From Lachnospiraceae bacterium (GTDB taxonomy: Bacteria > Bacillota > Clostridia > Lachnospirales > Lachnospiraceae): DNA of 6,564 nt. The position numbers were made by a program, and so were the translations under genes. Numbering within the stretch: position 1 is the stretch's first letter; every line of letters begins with the position of its first letter. Positions 1-6,564 of the stretch are shown here, piece by piece. The notes under the pieces were generated by a model that was not told the DNA's origin, ran no database searches, and saw only the letters and a program-made list of their open reading frames with translations. The stretch covers positions 1 through 6,564 of the forward strand of contig JAFSYD010000098.1 of assembly GCA_017443685.1 (NCBI GenBank), given 5' to 3'.

Positions 1-3
1 AAG

Positions 4-3000
4 ATGTACTATGACACGTCAAAGATCGACCGCGATGCCTGCGGGATCGGCATGATCGTCAATATCGACGGAAAGGGCTCGCATCGGACACTTTCGGATG
101 CGCTTACCATTGTGGAAAAGCTCGAGCACCGCGCCGGCAAGGACGCGAGCGGCAAGGTCGGGGACGGCGTCGGGATACTGCTTCAGATATCCCATGCATT
201 TTATAAAAAAGCAGCCGAAGCGGAAGGAATCCGTCTCGGCGAAGCGGGGAGTTACGGGATCGCGATGTGCTTCCTTCCGACGGACAAGATCCGCCGTACC
301 TTTGCGATGCGGATGTTCGAGGTCATCATGGAAAAGGAAGGACTTTCGCTCTTAGGCTGGCGGAAGGTGCCGATCCATCCCGAGATCTTAGGCGAGCGGG
401 CAAGAGAGTGTATGCCCGAGATCTACCAGTGCTTCGTCGGATGTAAGAAAGAGCCCTTGGACGGCGACGCGTTTGAACGGCGTCTTTTTGTCGCGCGCAG
501 AGAGTTTGAGCAAAGCTCGGAGGATACCTATATCTGTTCCTTTTCCTCGCGCACGGTCGTATACAAAGGAATGTTTCTGGTGTCTCAGCTGAGGGAGTTT
601 TACGACGATCTGCAGGATGAGGCGTATGAGACCGCTGTCGCGCTCGTGCATTCCAGGTTCTCGACGAACACCACACCGTCCTGGAACCGTGCCCATCCGT
701 ACCGGATGATCGCTCACAACGGGGAGATCAACACGATCCGCGGCAACGCCGACCGAATGCTGGCGCGCGAGGAAACGATGCACGCGCATTTTGCCGACGA
801 GGATGTGGACAAGATTCTGCCGGTCATCGCGGACGCCGGATCGGACTCCGCCATGCTGGACAATACGCTGGAATTTATGTATATGAACGGGATGCCGCTT
901 CCTCTCGCGATGATGGTCCTGATCCCGGAGCCGTGGAAAAACAACGGCTTCATGGAGCAGCCGCGCAAAGATTTTTATCATTACTACGCGACGATGATGG
1001 AGCCGTGGGACGGACCGGCCGCCGTACTGTTTACCGACGGGAAAGTGGCGGGCGCTACTCTCGACCGGAACGGTCTGCGTCCCTCCCGGTATTATGTGAC
1101 GGACGACAACCGGCTGATCTTATCGTCGGAGGTCGGCGTATTGGACATCGATCCCGCCCATATTGTGAAAAAGTCGCGGCTCTTCCCCGGAAGGATGCTG
1201 CTCATCGATCTCGAAAAAAAGAAGCTCGTATCGGACGAGGAGTGCAAGAGCTATTATTCGACCCAGAACCCGTACGGGGAATGGGTGGACGGAAAATTAA
1301 AGCGTCTTATGGACGTGCCCGTCCCGAATGAAAAGCTTCCGGTAATCGCCGGAGAAGACTTAAGCCGCCTGTATAAGGTGTTCGGCTATACCTATGAGGA
1401 CGTGCAGGGACAGATCCTTTCGATGGCGCGAAACGGCGTGGAGCCGACGGCGTCCATGGGAAAGGATTCGCCGCTCGCGTTTTTATCCCATGCGCACCCG
1501 CTTTTGTTCGATTATTTCCATCAGCAGTTCGCGCAGGTAACGAACCCGCCGATCGATTCGCTGCGAGAGAAGATCGTAACTGACACAACGGTATATCTTG
1601 GCTCTGACGGTGACCTTTTAGAAGAAAAGGCGGACAACTGCCGGATGCTTGAGATCGATCATCCGATCCTGGACGCGCTTGATGTGGCGAGGATCAAATC
1701 CTTAAACGGCAACGGCTTTGTTACGCAGACCGTTTCGCTTTTGTATTATAAAAATACGTCGCTTACCAAGGCGATCACCCAGCTTTGCGTTGCGGTGGAC
1801 CGCGCGGCGGCCAAGGGGGCGAACATCATCCTGTTATCCGACCGCGGCGTGGACGCCAACCATGTGCCCATCCCGTCGCTTCTGGCGGTGTCCTCCATCG
1901 AGCAGCACCTGGTCGCGACAAGAAAGCGCACCTATGTATCGCTGATCCTGGAAAGCGGCGAGATCCGGGACGTGCATCAGTGTGCCTGCGTGATGGGCTT
2001 TGGCGTGCGTGCGGTCTTCCCGTATGTCGCACATGCGGCCATCGCGGAGCTGATCGCGGACGGACGGCTGGATAAGGATATGACCACGGCCATCGGCGAT
2101 TACAATCTGGCGCTTTTAAACGGCGTGGTCAAAATAGCGGCAAAAATGGGGATATCCACCTTACAGTCTTATCAGTCCGCGCGGATCTTCGAAGCGGTGG
2201 GGCTGTCGGAGGATTTTGTCAATGCGTATTTTACCGGTATCACCTGTCACGTCGGAGGGATCGGTGCAAAAGAGATCGCGGAGGATGTCAGCGCACGGCA
2301 CGATAAGGCGTTTGATCCGTTGGGCTTAGGCGTGGACGCAACGCTGGATTCGACCGGCTTCCATTCCCTTCGTTCCGGGAAAAACGCGGAGGATCATCTG
2401 TATTCGCCGAAGACCATCGTGACACTGCAAAGAGCTGTCCGCGAGGGCGATTACGAACGGTTTAAGGAATATACGAAGATGGTGGACGATGATACGCGTC
2501 CGCATACCATCCGCAGCCTCTTTACCCTCGTCCCCCAAAAGGCGCCGATTCCGATCGATTCGGTGGAGAGCGTGGAGGAGATCGTAAAACGCTTCCAGAC
2601 CGGCGCGATGTCCTACGGATCGCTTTCGGAGGAAGCACACGAGACTTTGGCGATCGCGATGAACCGGCTCGGTGCGAAATCCAACACCGGCGAGGGCGGC
2701 GAGAACGCGGGACGGTTCGGCACGGAAAAGAACAGCGCGGTCAAGCAGGTCGCTTCGGGACGCTTCGGCGTGACGTCGGCCTATCTTTGCAGCGCAAAAG
2801 AGATCCAGATCAAAATGGCCCAGGGTGCGAAGCCGGGCGAAGGCGGTCATCTGCCGGGGAAAAAGGTGTATCCGTGGGTGGCAAGCGTGCGGTATTCGAC
2901 ACCGGGCGTGTCTTTGATCTCACCGCCGCCGCACCATGATATCTATTCGATCGAGGATCTCGCGCAGCTCATTTATGATCTGAAAAATGCGAACCGCGAC

Positions 3001-4515
3001 GCGCGCATTTCGGTGAAGCTCGTATCGGAATCCGGTGTCGGCACGATCGCGTCGGGCGTGGCAAAGGCAGGCGCGGACGTGATCTTAGTCTCCGGCTTTG
3101 ACGGCGGCACCGGCGCGGCTCCGATGTCTTCGATCCATCACGCGGGCCTGCCGTGGGAGCTTGGCCTGGCGGAAGCACATAAGAGTCTGCTGGAGAACGG
3201 GCTTCGCGATAAGGTTATCCTGGAAACGGACGGCAAGCTGATGAGCGGCTGGGATATTGCGGTGGCTGCGCTTTTGGGCGCGGAGGAATTCGGTTTTGCG
3301 ACGGCGCCGCTTGTCGCCATGGGATGTATGATGATGCGGGTCTGCTCGAAGGATACGTGTCCGGCAGGTATTGCCACACAGAACAAATGCTTACGGGCAC
3401 GCTTTAAGGGGAAGCCCGAGCATGTGGAAAACTTTATGCGATTTATGGCGATGCAGCTGCGGGAGATCATGGCGGAGCTTGGCTTTGCAAGCGTGGATGA
3501 GATGGTCGGACAGTACCGCTGCCTGCAGAGAAGAAAAGAGGGCAACGGAAGCCGGACAGACAGGATCGATACGGCACAGCTGTTTGCGGAGCAGGATGTA
3601 TCTTTGCACCGGGAGGCGGCGGCGAAGAATCCGTTCATCGATCTGTCAAAGGCAAAGGATGTGACCGAGCTTCTTCCGGCGTTCGAGGATGTTTTAAGCA
3701 AGCGGACGAACCGGCACGAAGGCGTGGTAAAGGTAGAGGTATCGAGCACCGACCGGACCTTCGGTTCCATCTTAGGCAGCGAGGTGACGAAGACGTATCA
3801 GAACACCCTCCCCGACGATGCGCTTTGCATCGAAGCATCCGGCGGCGGCGGACAGTCCTTCGGCGCGTTCCTGCCGAAGGGAGTTACGATCCGTCTGTAC
3901 GGGGATACCAATGACGGCTTCGGAAAAGGGCTTTCCGGCGGACGGCTTGTGGTAATGCCGCCGAAGGAAGCGCGGTTTGCCGCACATGAAAATACGATCG
4001 CCGGAAATGTGGCGCTCTTCGGGGCAACGGACGGCACCGCGTATATCTGCGGGATGGCAGGCGAGCGTTTCGCGGTAAGAAATTCCGGTGTGGTCTGTGT
4101 CTGCGAGGGCTGCGGAGACCATGGCCTTGAATATATGACCGGCGGCAGGGCTGTCATCTTGGGGATGACCGGGAAGAATTTTGCCGCTGGCATGAGCGGC
4201 GGGATCGCTTATGTGTACGATCCGACGCATACCTTATATCTGCGGGCGAACAAGGATATGGTGGATCTCGACGAGCTGAAGGAAAAGTACGATATCGAGG
4301 AGTTAAAGGCGATCCTTTCCGATTATGTAAAAGAAACGGATTCCGCATTTGCGAAAACGATCCTTTCGAATTTCGCCGATGAGACGAAGAATTTTAAAAA
4401 GGTCATTCCCCATGATTACCGGCGGATGATGAGCCTGGTCGGCAAATACGAGGAGCAGGGAATCCCGCACGATACGGCAGTCTTGGAAGCATTCAGGGAG
4501 GCGAGCAATGGGTAA
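4..4515 (+). CDS. gltB: Glutamate synthase (GOGAT) large/alpha subunit
   Basis: This cytoplasmic enzyme releases ammonia from glutamine and adds it to 2-oxoglutarate to form glutamate, using electrons from GltD. The 1503 residues are a normal length for the family, and all four domains are present. The class II amidotransferase domain (about 13-430) has nucleophile Cys13 in DACGIGM, Arg218 in HSRFST, Asn239-Gly240 in AHNGEIN, Asp281 in GSDSA and LDRNGLRPSR at 353-362. The central domain (about 460-745) has FAQVTNPPID at 509-518. The FMN/2-oxoglutarate barrel (about 790-1165) has SYGSLS at 870, KSNTGEGGEN at 892-901, GAKPGEGGHLPG at 941-952 and SGFDGGTGAAP at 1030-1040. Its [3Fe-4S] ligands are Cys1108, Cys1114 and Cys1119 (C-x5-C-x4-C). 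The C-terminal GXGXG beta-helix spans about 1235-1425. The ATG at 4 leaves 12 residues before Cys13, to be removed during maturation. The frame is open to the left edge, so an earlier start cannot be excluded. The gene overlaps gltD by 8 bases. In Bacillus nomenclature this subunit is called gltA. The family call is very secure. Confidence 0.97.
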   Translation: MYYDTSKIDRDACGIGMIVNIDGKGSHRTLSDALTIVEKLEHRAGKDASGKVGDGVGILLQISHAFYKKAAEAEGIRLGEAGSYGIAMCFLPTDKIRRTFAMRMFEVIMEKEGLSLLGWRKVPIHPEILGERARECMPEIYQCFVGCKKEPLDGDAFERRLFVARREFEQSSEDTYICSFSSRTVVYKGMFLVSQLREFYDDLQDEAYETAVALVHSRFSTNTTPSWNRAHPYRMIAHNGEINTIRGNADRMLAREETMHAHFADEDVDKILPVIADAGSDSAMLDNTLEFMYMNGMPLPLAMMVLIPEPWKNNGFMEQPRKDFYHYYATMMEPWDGPAAVLFTDGKVAGATLDRNGLRPSRYYVTDDNRLILSSEVGVLDIDPAHIVKKSRLFPGRMLLIDLEKKKLVSDEECKSYYSTQNPYGEWVDGKLKRLMDVPVPNEKLPVIAGEDLSRLYKVFGYTYEDVQGQILSMARNGVEPTASMGKDSPLAFLSHAHPLLFDYFHQQFAQVTNPPIDSLREKIVTDTTVYLGSDGDLLEEKADNCRMLEIDHPILDALDVARIKSLNGNGFVTQTVSLLYYKNTSLTKAITQLCVAVDRAAAKGANIILLSDRGVDANHVPIPSLLAVSSIEQHLVATRKRTYVSLILESGEIRDVHQCACVMGFGVRAVFPYVAHAAIAELIADGRLDKDMTTAIGDYNLALLNGVVKIAAKMGISTLQSYQSARIFEAVGLSEDFVNAYFTGITCHVGGIGAKEIAEDVSARHDKAFDPLGLGVDATLDSTGFHSLRSGKNAEDHLYSPKTIVTLQRAVREGDYERFKEYTKMVDDDTRPHTIRSLFTLVPQKAPIPIDSVESVEEIVKRFQTGAMSYGSLSEEAHETLAIAMNRLGAKSNTGEGGENAGRFGTEKNSAVKQVASGRFGVTSAYLCSAKEIQIKMAQGAKPGEGGHLPGKKVYPWVASVRYSTPGVSLISPPPHHDIYSIEDLAQLIYDLKNANRDARISVKLVSESGVGTIASGVAKAGADVILVSGFDGGTGAAPMSSIHHAGLPWELGLAEAHKSLLENGLRDKVILETDGKLMSGWDIAVAALLGAEEFGFATAPLVAMGCMMMRVCSKDTCPAGIATQNKCLRARFKGKPEHVENFMRFMAMQLREIMAELGFASVDEMVGQYRCLQRRKEGNGSRTDRIDTAQLFAEQDVSLHREAAAKNPFIDLSKAKDVTELLPAFEDVLSKRTNRHEGVVKVEVSSTDRTFGSILGSEVTKTYQNTLPDDALCIEASGGGGQSFGAFLPKGVTIRLYGDTNDGFGKGLSGGRLVVMPPKEARFAAHENTIAGNVALFGATDGTAYICGMAGERFAVRNSGVVCVCEGCGDHGLEYMTGGRAVILGMTGKNFAAGMSGGIAYVYDPTHTLYLRANKDMVDLDELKEKYDIEELKAILSDYVKETDSAFAKTILSNFADETKNFKKVIPHDYRRMMSLVGKYEEQGIPHDTAVLEAFREASNG
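4495..4501 (+). promoter_or_regulatory. Ribosome binding site of gltD, inside the gltB 3' end
   Basis: The sequence AGGGAGG lies 6 bases before the ATG at 4508, within the last codons of gltB. It is a strong Shine-Dalgarno match at good spacing and supports the overlapping ATG as the gltD start. Because the site sits inside translated gltB, ribosomes finishing gltB would expose or hand over to it, which fits translational coupling of the two subunits. Confidence 0.8.
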
Positions 4516-5992
4516 GGAAACCGGTTTTTTGGAGATCAAAAGAAAAGGAAATCCCTTCCGTCCGGTTGCGGAGCGCATCCGTGATTTTGAGGAATTGTAT
4601 GACGGGATTTCGGAGGAGGACAGGCGTGCGCAGGCGTCCGTCTGCATGAACTGCGGCGTTCCGTTCTGTCAGTCGGGGATGCTGCTTTCGGGAATGCTTA
4701 CGGGCTGCCCGCTTCACAACCTGATCCCGGAGTGGAACGATGAGATATACCGGGGCAACTACAGGAACGCGGTATCGCGGCTGTTAAAGACGAACCCGTT
4801 CCCGGAATTTACCGGAAGGGTATGTCCGGCGCTCTGTGAAAAGGCATGCATGTGCGGACAGTACGGCGATGCGGTAACGATCCATGACAACGAGAAGTTT
4901 CTGATCGAGACGGCCTTCGCAAACGGCGATATGCAGCCGCGGATTCCCGTAAAGCGCAGCAAAAAGAAGGTGGCTGTCATCGGCAGCGGTCCTTCCGGCC
5001 TGGCGTGTGCCGATGCACTCAATCAAAGGGGACATAACGTGACCGTATATGAGAGGGAGGATGCCATCGGCGGACTTCTGATGTACGGCATCCCGAATAT
5101 GAAGCTGGACAAGAATGTGATCGCACGCCGGCGGAAGCTGATGGAAGAGGAGGGGATCACCTTTCTTACCGGTGTGGATGTCGGACGGGATATGCCCTCT
5201 GAAGAGCTGGTAAAGGAATACGACGCCGTCGTCTTATGCTGCGGAGCGAAGCAGGCAAGGCAGATCCCGGCGGCGGATCCCGCGGGGATGAAGGGCGTGT
5301 ATATGGCGGTGGATTTCTTAAGTTCCACCACCAAGGCTCTTATGTCCGCGCAGACGACCGATCTTGCGCAGGCGAAGAAGGGAAGCTTCATTTCGGCGAA
5401 GGATAAACACGTCGTTATCATTGGCGGCGGCGATACCGGCAACGACTGCATCGGAACGGCGATCCGTCATGGAGCAAAGACCGTTACCGCTGTGGAGATG
5501 ATGCCGAAGCCGCCCGAAGAACGCGCGGCGGACAATCCGTGGCCGGAGTGGCCGAAGGTTTTTAAAGTAGACTATGGCCATGAGGAAGCGATCAAAACCT
5601 TCGGGAAGGATGTCAGGCTGTTTTGTACTACCGTAACGGATGCGGCGGCCGATAAGAACGGAAAGATCAAAAGCGTTACCTTAGCGGACATAAGCTTTGA
5701 GGACCGCCGTCCGGTCATCCATGAGGAAACGAAGCGGACGATCCCCTGTGAGCTCCTGCTGATCGCGGCGGGCTTTACGGGATGTGAACCCTATGTGCCG
5801 GACGCCTTCGGCATAAAGCGAACCGAACGGGGCAATGTGATGACAGCGGAAGGAAAGCATCGTGCCGGCGACGGGAAGATCTTTACGGCCGGGGATATGC
5901 ATATCGGGCAGTCCCTTGTCGTACGGGCCATCGCGGAAGGACTTGCCGCGGCGGACGAGGTGGATGTATTTTTGATGGGCTATGGGAGGTAA
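4508..5992 (+). CDS. gltD: Glutamate synthase small/beta subunit, NAD(P)H-oxidising
   Basis: GltD oxidises NAD(P)H at FAD and sends the electrons through iron-sulphur clusters to the FMN of GltB. Its 494 residues match the usual family length. The N-terminal cluster-binding domain (about 20-140) has Cys46, Cys49, Cys54 and Cys67, then Cys106, Cys110, Cys114 and Cys116, around the family signatures NLIPEWND (71-78) and FPEFTGRVCP (98-107). The first Rossmann fold, for FAD, has G159-x-G161-x2-G164 with an acidic strand end at Glu182, followed by GGLLMYGIPN (188-197). The second, for the pyridine nucleotide, has GGGDTGNDC at 306-314. The family signature PKPPEERAADNPWPEWP follows at 333-349. The C-terminal FAD motif is FTAGD at 459-463, followed by GQSLVVRAI. 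The start is fixed by the AGGGAGG site and by the 8-base overlap with gltB. The same fold occurs in other flavin-linked relatives such as the NfnB and dihydropyrimidine dehydrogenase modules, but the adjacent gltB makes GltD the right call. Coenzyme choice (NADPH or NADH) cannot be decided by eye. Confidence 0.97.
   Translation: MGKETGFLEIKRKGNPFRPVAERIRDFEELYDGISEEDRRAQASVCMNCGVPFCQSGMLLSGMLTGCPLHNLIPEWNDEIYRGNYRNAVSRLLKTNPFPEFTGRVCPALCEKACMCGQYGDAVTIHDNEKFLIETAFANGDMQPRIPVKRSKKKVAVIGSGPSGLACADALNQRGHNVTVYEREDAIGGLLMYGIPNMKLDKNVIARRRKLMEEEGITFLTGVDVGRDMPSEELVKEYDAVVLCCGAKQARQIPAADPAGMKGVYMAVDFLSSTTKALMSAQTTDLAQAKKGSFISAKDKHVVIIGGGDTGNDCIGTAIRHGAKTVTAVEMMPKPPEERAADNPWPEWPKVFKVDYGHEEAIKTFGKDVRLFCTTVTDAAADKNGKIKSVTLADISFEDRRPVIHEETKRTIPCELLLIAAGFTGCEPYVPDAFGIKRTERGNVMTAEGKHRAGDGKIFTAGDMHIGQSLVVRAIAEGLAAADEVDVFLMGYGR
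5985..5990 (+). promoter_or_regulatory. Ribosome binding site of dapL, overlapping the gltD stop
   Basis: GGAGGT lies 9 bases before the ATG at 6000, and its final T is the first base of the gltD TAA stop (5990-5992). A second purine run, GAGGG at 5993-5997, is only 2 bases from the ATG and probably too close to act as the main site. The arrangement supports the ATG at 6000 as the start and suggests that dapL translation depends on ribosomes terminating at gltD. Confidence 0.75.
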
Positions 5993-5999
5993 GAGGGCA

Positions 6000-6564
6000 A
6001 TGGCAAAGGCGAATTTGAATTACGGGAAGCTGCCCGGTAGTTATCTGTTTTCCACGATCGCAAAAAAAGTAGGCGATTACGCGAAGGCGCATCCGGACGC
6101 GGACATTATCCGGCTGGGGATCGGTGATGTGACGCAGCCCCTCGCACCGGCAGTGATCGCGGCACTTCACGATGCCGTAGATGAGATGGGAGCAGCCGAG
6201 ACGTTTCGGGGCTATGCCCCCGATCTCGGGTATTCCTTTTTACGCGATATCATTGCGAAGAAGGATTATAAAGACCGCGGCTGTGACATATCCGCCGATG
6301 AGATCTTCGTTTCCGACGGGGCAAAATGCGACTGCTCCAATATCCAGGAAATCTTTGATACGGACAATACCATCGCTGTCTGCGATCCGGTCTATCCCGT
6401 CTATGTGGACGCCAATGTGATGGCGGGAAGGACCGGGGATTACGATGCCGATAAGCAGCGCTTCGACGGCGTGATCTATATGCCGTGTACTGCCGAAAAC
6501 GGCTTTATGCCGCTGTTCCCGAAGGAGGTACCGGATCTCATTTATCTTTGTTTTCCGAATAACC
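6000..6564 (+). CDS. dapL: LL-diaminopimelate aminotransferase, 5' part (cut by the window end)
   Basis: DapL is a pyridoxal-phosphate enzyme. It makes LL-diaminopimelate from tetrahydrodipicolinate in one step with glutamate as amino donor, replacing the acylated DapD/C/E route to lysine and meso-diaminopimelate. I translated this frame by hand: 188 codons are open from ATG 6000 to 6563, and base 6564 begins codon 189. Recognisable blocks are KLPGSYLFSTIAKKV (10-24), IIRLGIGDVTQPL (36-48), ETFRGYAPDLGY (67-78), DISADEIFVSDGAK (96-109, the cofactor-phosphate loop), DPVYPVYVDANVMAGRTG (129-146) and IYLCFPNN (181-188). The last Asn probably equals the one contacting the PLP ring just before the family's Pro-Thr-Gly. 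The Schiff-base lysine and the C-terminal half of this roughly 400-residue protein lie beyond the edge. The gene begins 7 bases after gltD, behind a good ribosome binding site. No frameshift is seen. Other class I/II aminotransferases share the fold, but these blocks are specific to DapL. Confidence 0.95.
   Translation, partial: MAKANLNYGKLPGSYLFSTIAKKVGDYAKAHPDADIIRLGIGDVTQPLAPAVIAALHDAVDEMGAAETFRGYAPDLGYSFLRDIIAKKDYKDRGCDISADEIFVSDGAKCDCSNIQEIFDTDNTIAVCDPVYPVYVDANVMAGRTGDYDADKQRFDGVIYMPCTAENGFMPLFPKEVPDLIYLCFPNN

Noticed and set aside
388..981. A 197-codon minus-strand open frame opposite the amidotransferase domain of gltB.
   Set aside because: It has no family resemblance and overlaps strongly conserved gltB codons entirely. 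It is best explained as a composition artefact.
2326..2850. A 174-codon minus-strand open frame opposite the start of the FMN domain.
   Set aside because: It is a shadow of gltB with an Arg- and His-rich composition and no motifs.
3325..3360. The clustered cysteines Cys1108, Cys1114 and Cys1119 of GltB as an unusual metal site.
   Set aside because: The C-x5-C-x4-C spacing is the standard [3Fe-4S] motif of the glutamate synthase alpha subunit.
3138..3770. A 210-codon open frame on the minus strand inside gltB.
   Set aside because: It lies wholly opposite the conserved FMN and iron-sulphur region of gltB. Its translation is rich in Ser, Arg and Pro without recognisable domains, and it fits the pattern of antisense frames left open by GC-rich codon use.
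5993..5999. A possible terminator or promoter between gltD and dapL.
   Set aside because: The gap is 7 bases, too short for either. I saw no hairpin followed by a T-run in the flanking coding sequence.
6181..6420. A 79-codon plus-strand open frame near the right edge.
   Set aside because: It is in a different frame from dapL, whose conserved blocks run straight through the same bases. The real gene is the frame starting at 6000, which stays open to the window end.
1..6564. A hidden defence, mobile or otherwise undescribed system.
   Set aside because: Almost every base is within one of three well-recognised metabolic genes. I found no direct or inverted repeat arrays, tRNA or rRNA, transposase, or unexplained gap longer than a few bases.

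Overview
This window is a compact, one-direction stretch of core metabolism with no mobile, CRISPR, RNA or phage-like content. It holds two complete genes and the 5' part of a third, all on the + strand. They are gltB (glutamate synthase large subunit, 4-4515), gltD (glutamate synthase small subunit, 4508-5992) and dapL (LL-diaminopimelate aminotransferase, 6000 to the right edge, cut off after 188 codons).

The organism is most likely a GC-rich member of the Clostridia, with Lachnospiraceae as the best guess. This rests on the clostridial flavour of the GltB N-terminus, on lysine/peptidoglycan synthesis through the DapL route, on strong GGAGG-type ribosome binding sites, and on a base composition that looks mid-to-high 50s % GC by eye. 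The taxon is inferred from recalled family resemblance, not from a database search.

Layout: the left edge is only three bases before the gltB ATG, so the promoter, leader and gltB ribosome binding site lie outside. gltB and gltD overlap by 8 bases. gltD and dapL are separated by 7 bases, and the dapL Shine-Dalgarno sequence overlaps the gltD stop codon. There is no room for a terminator at either junction, so the three genes are very probably co-transcribed and translationally coupled. No intergenic stretch exceeds 10 bases.

How the genes work together: GltB hydrolyses glutamine and passes the ammonia to 2-oxoglutarate on its FMN site. GltD feeds it electrons from NAD(P)H through FAD and iron-sulphur clusters. 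The product is glutamate. DapL then uses glutamate as amino donor to convert tetrahydrodipicolinate to LL-diaminopimelate, the precursor of meso-diaminopimelate and lysine. The operon therefore places a glutamate producer next to a glutamate-consuming step of cell-wall and lysine synthesis.

I found no undescribed system. The points worth a second look are modest: the gltBD-dapL linkage, an unusual Cys-x-Cys-x2-Cys group in the C-terminal domain of GltB, an extra cysteine in the GltD cluster region, a short apparent GltB propeptide and a high density of GATC.
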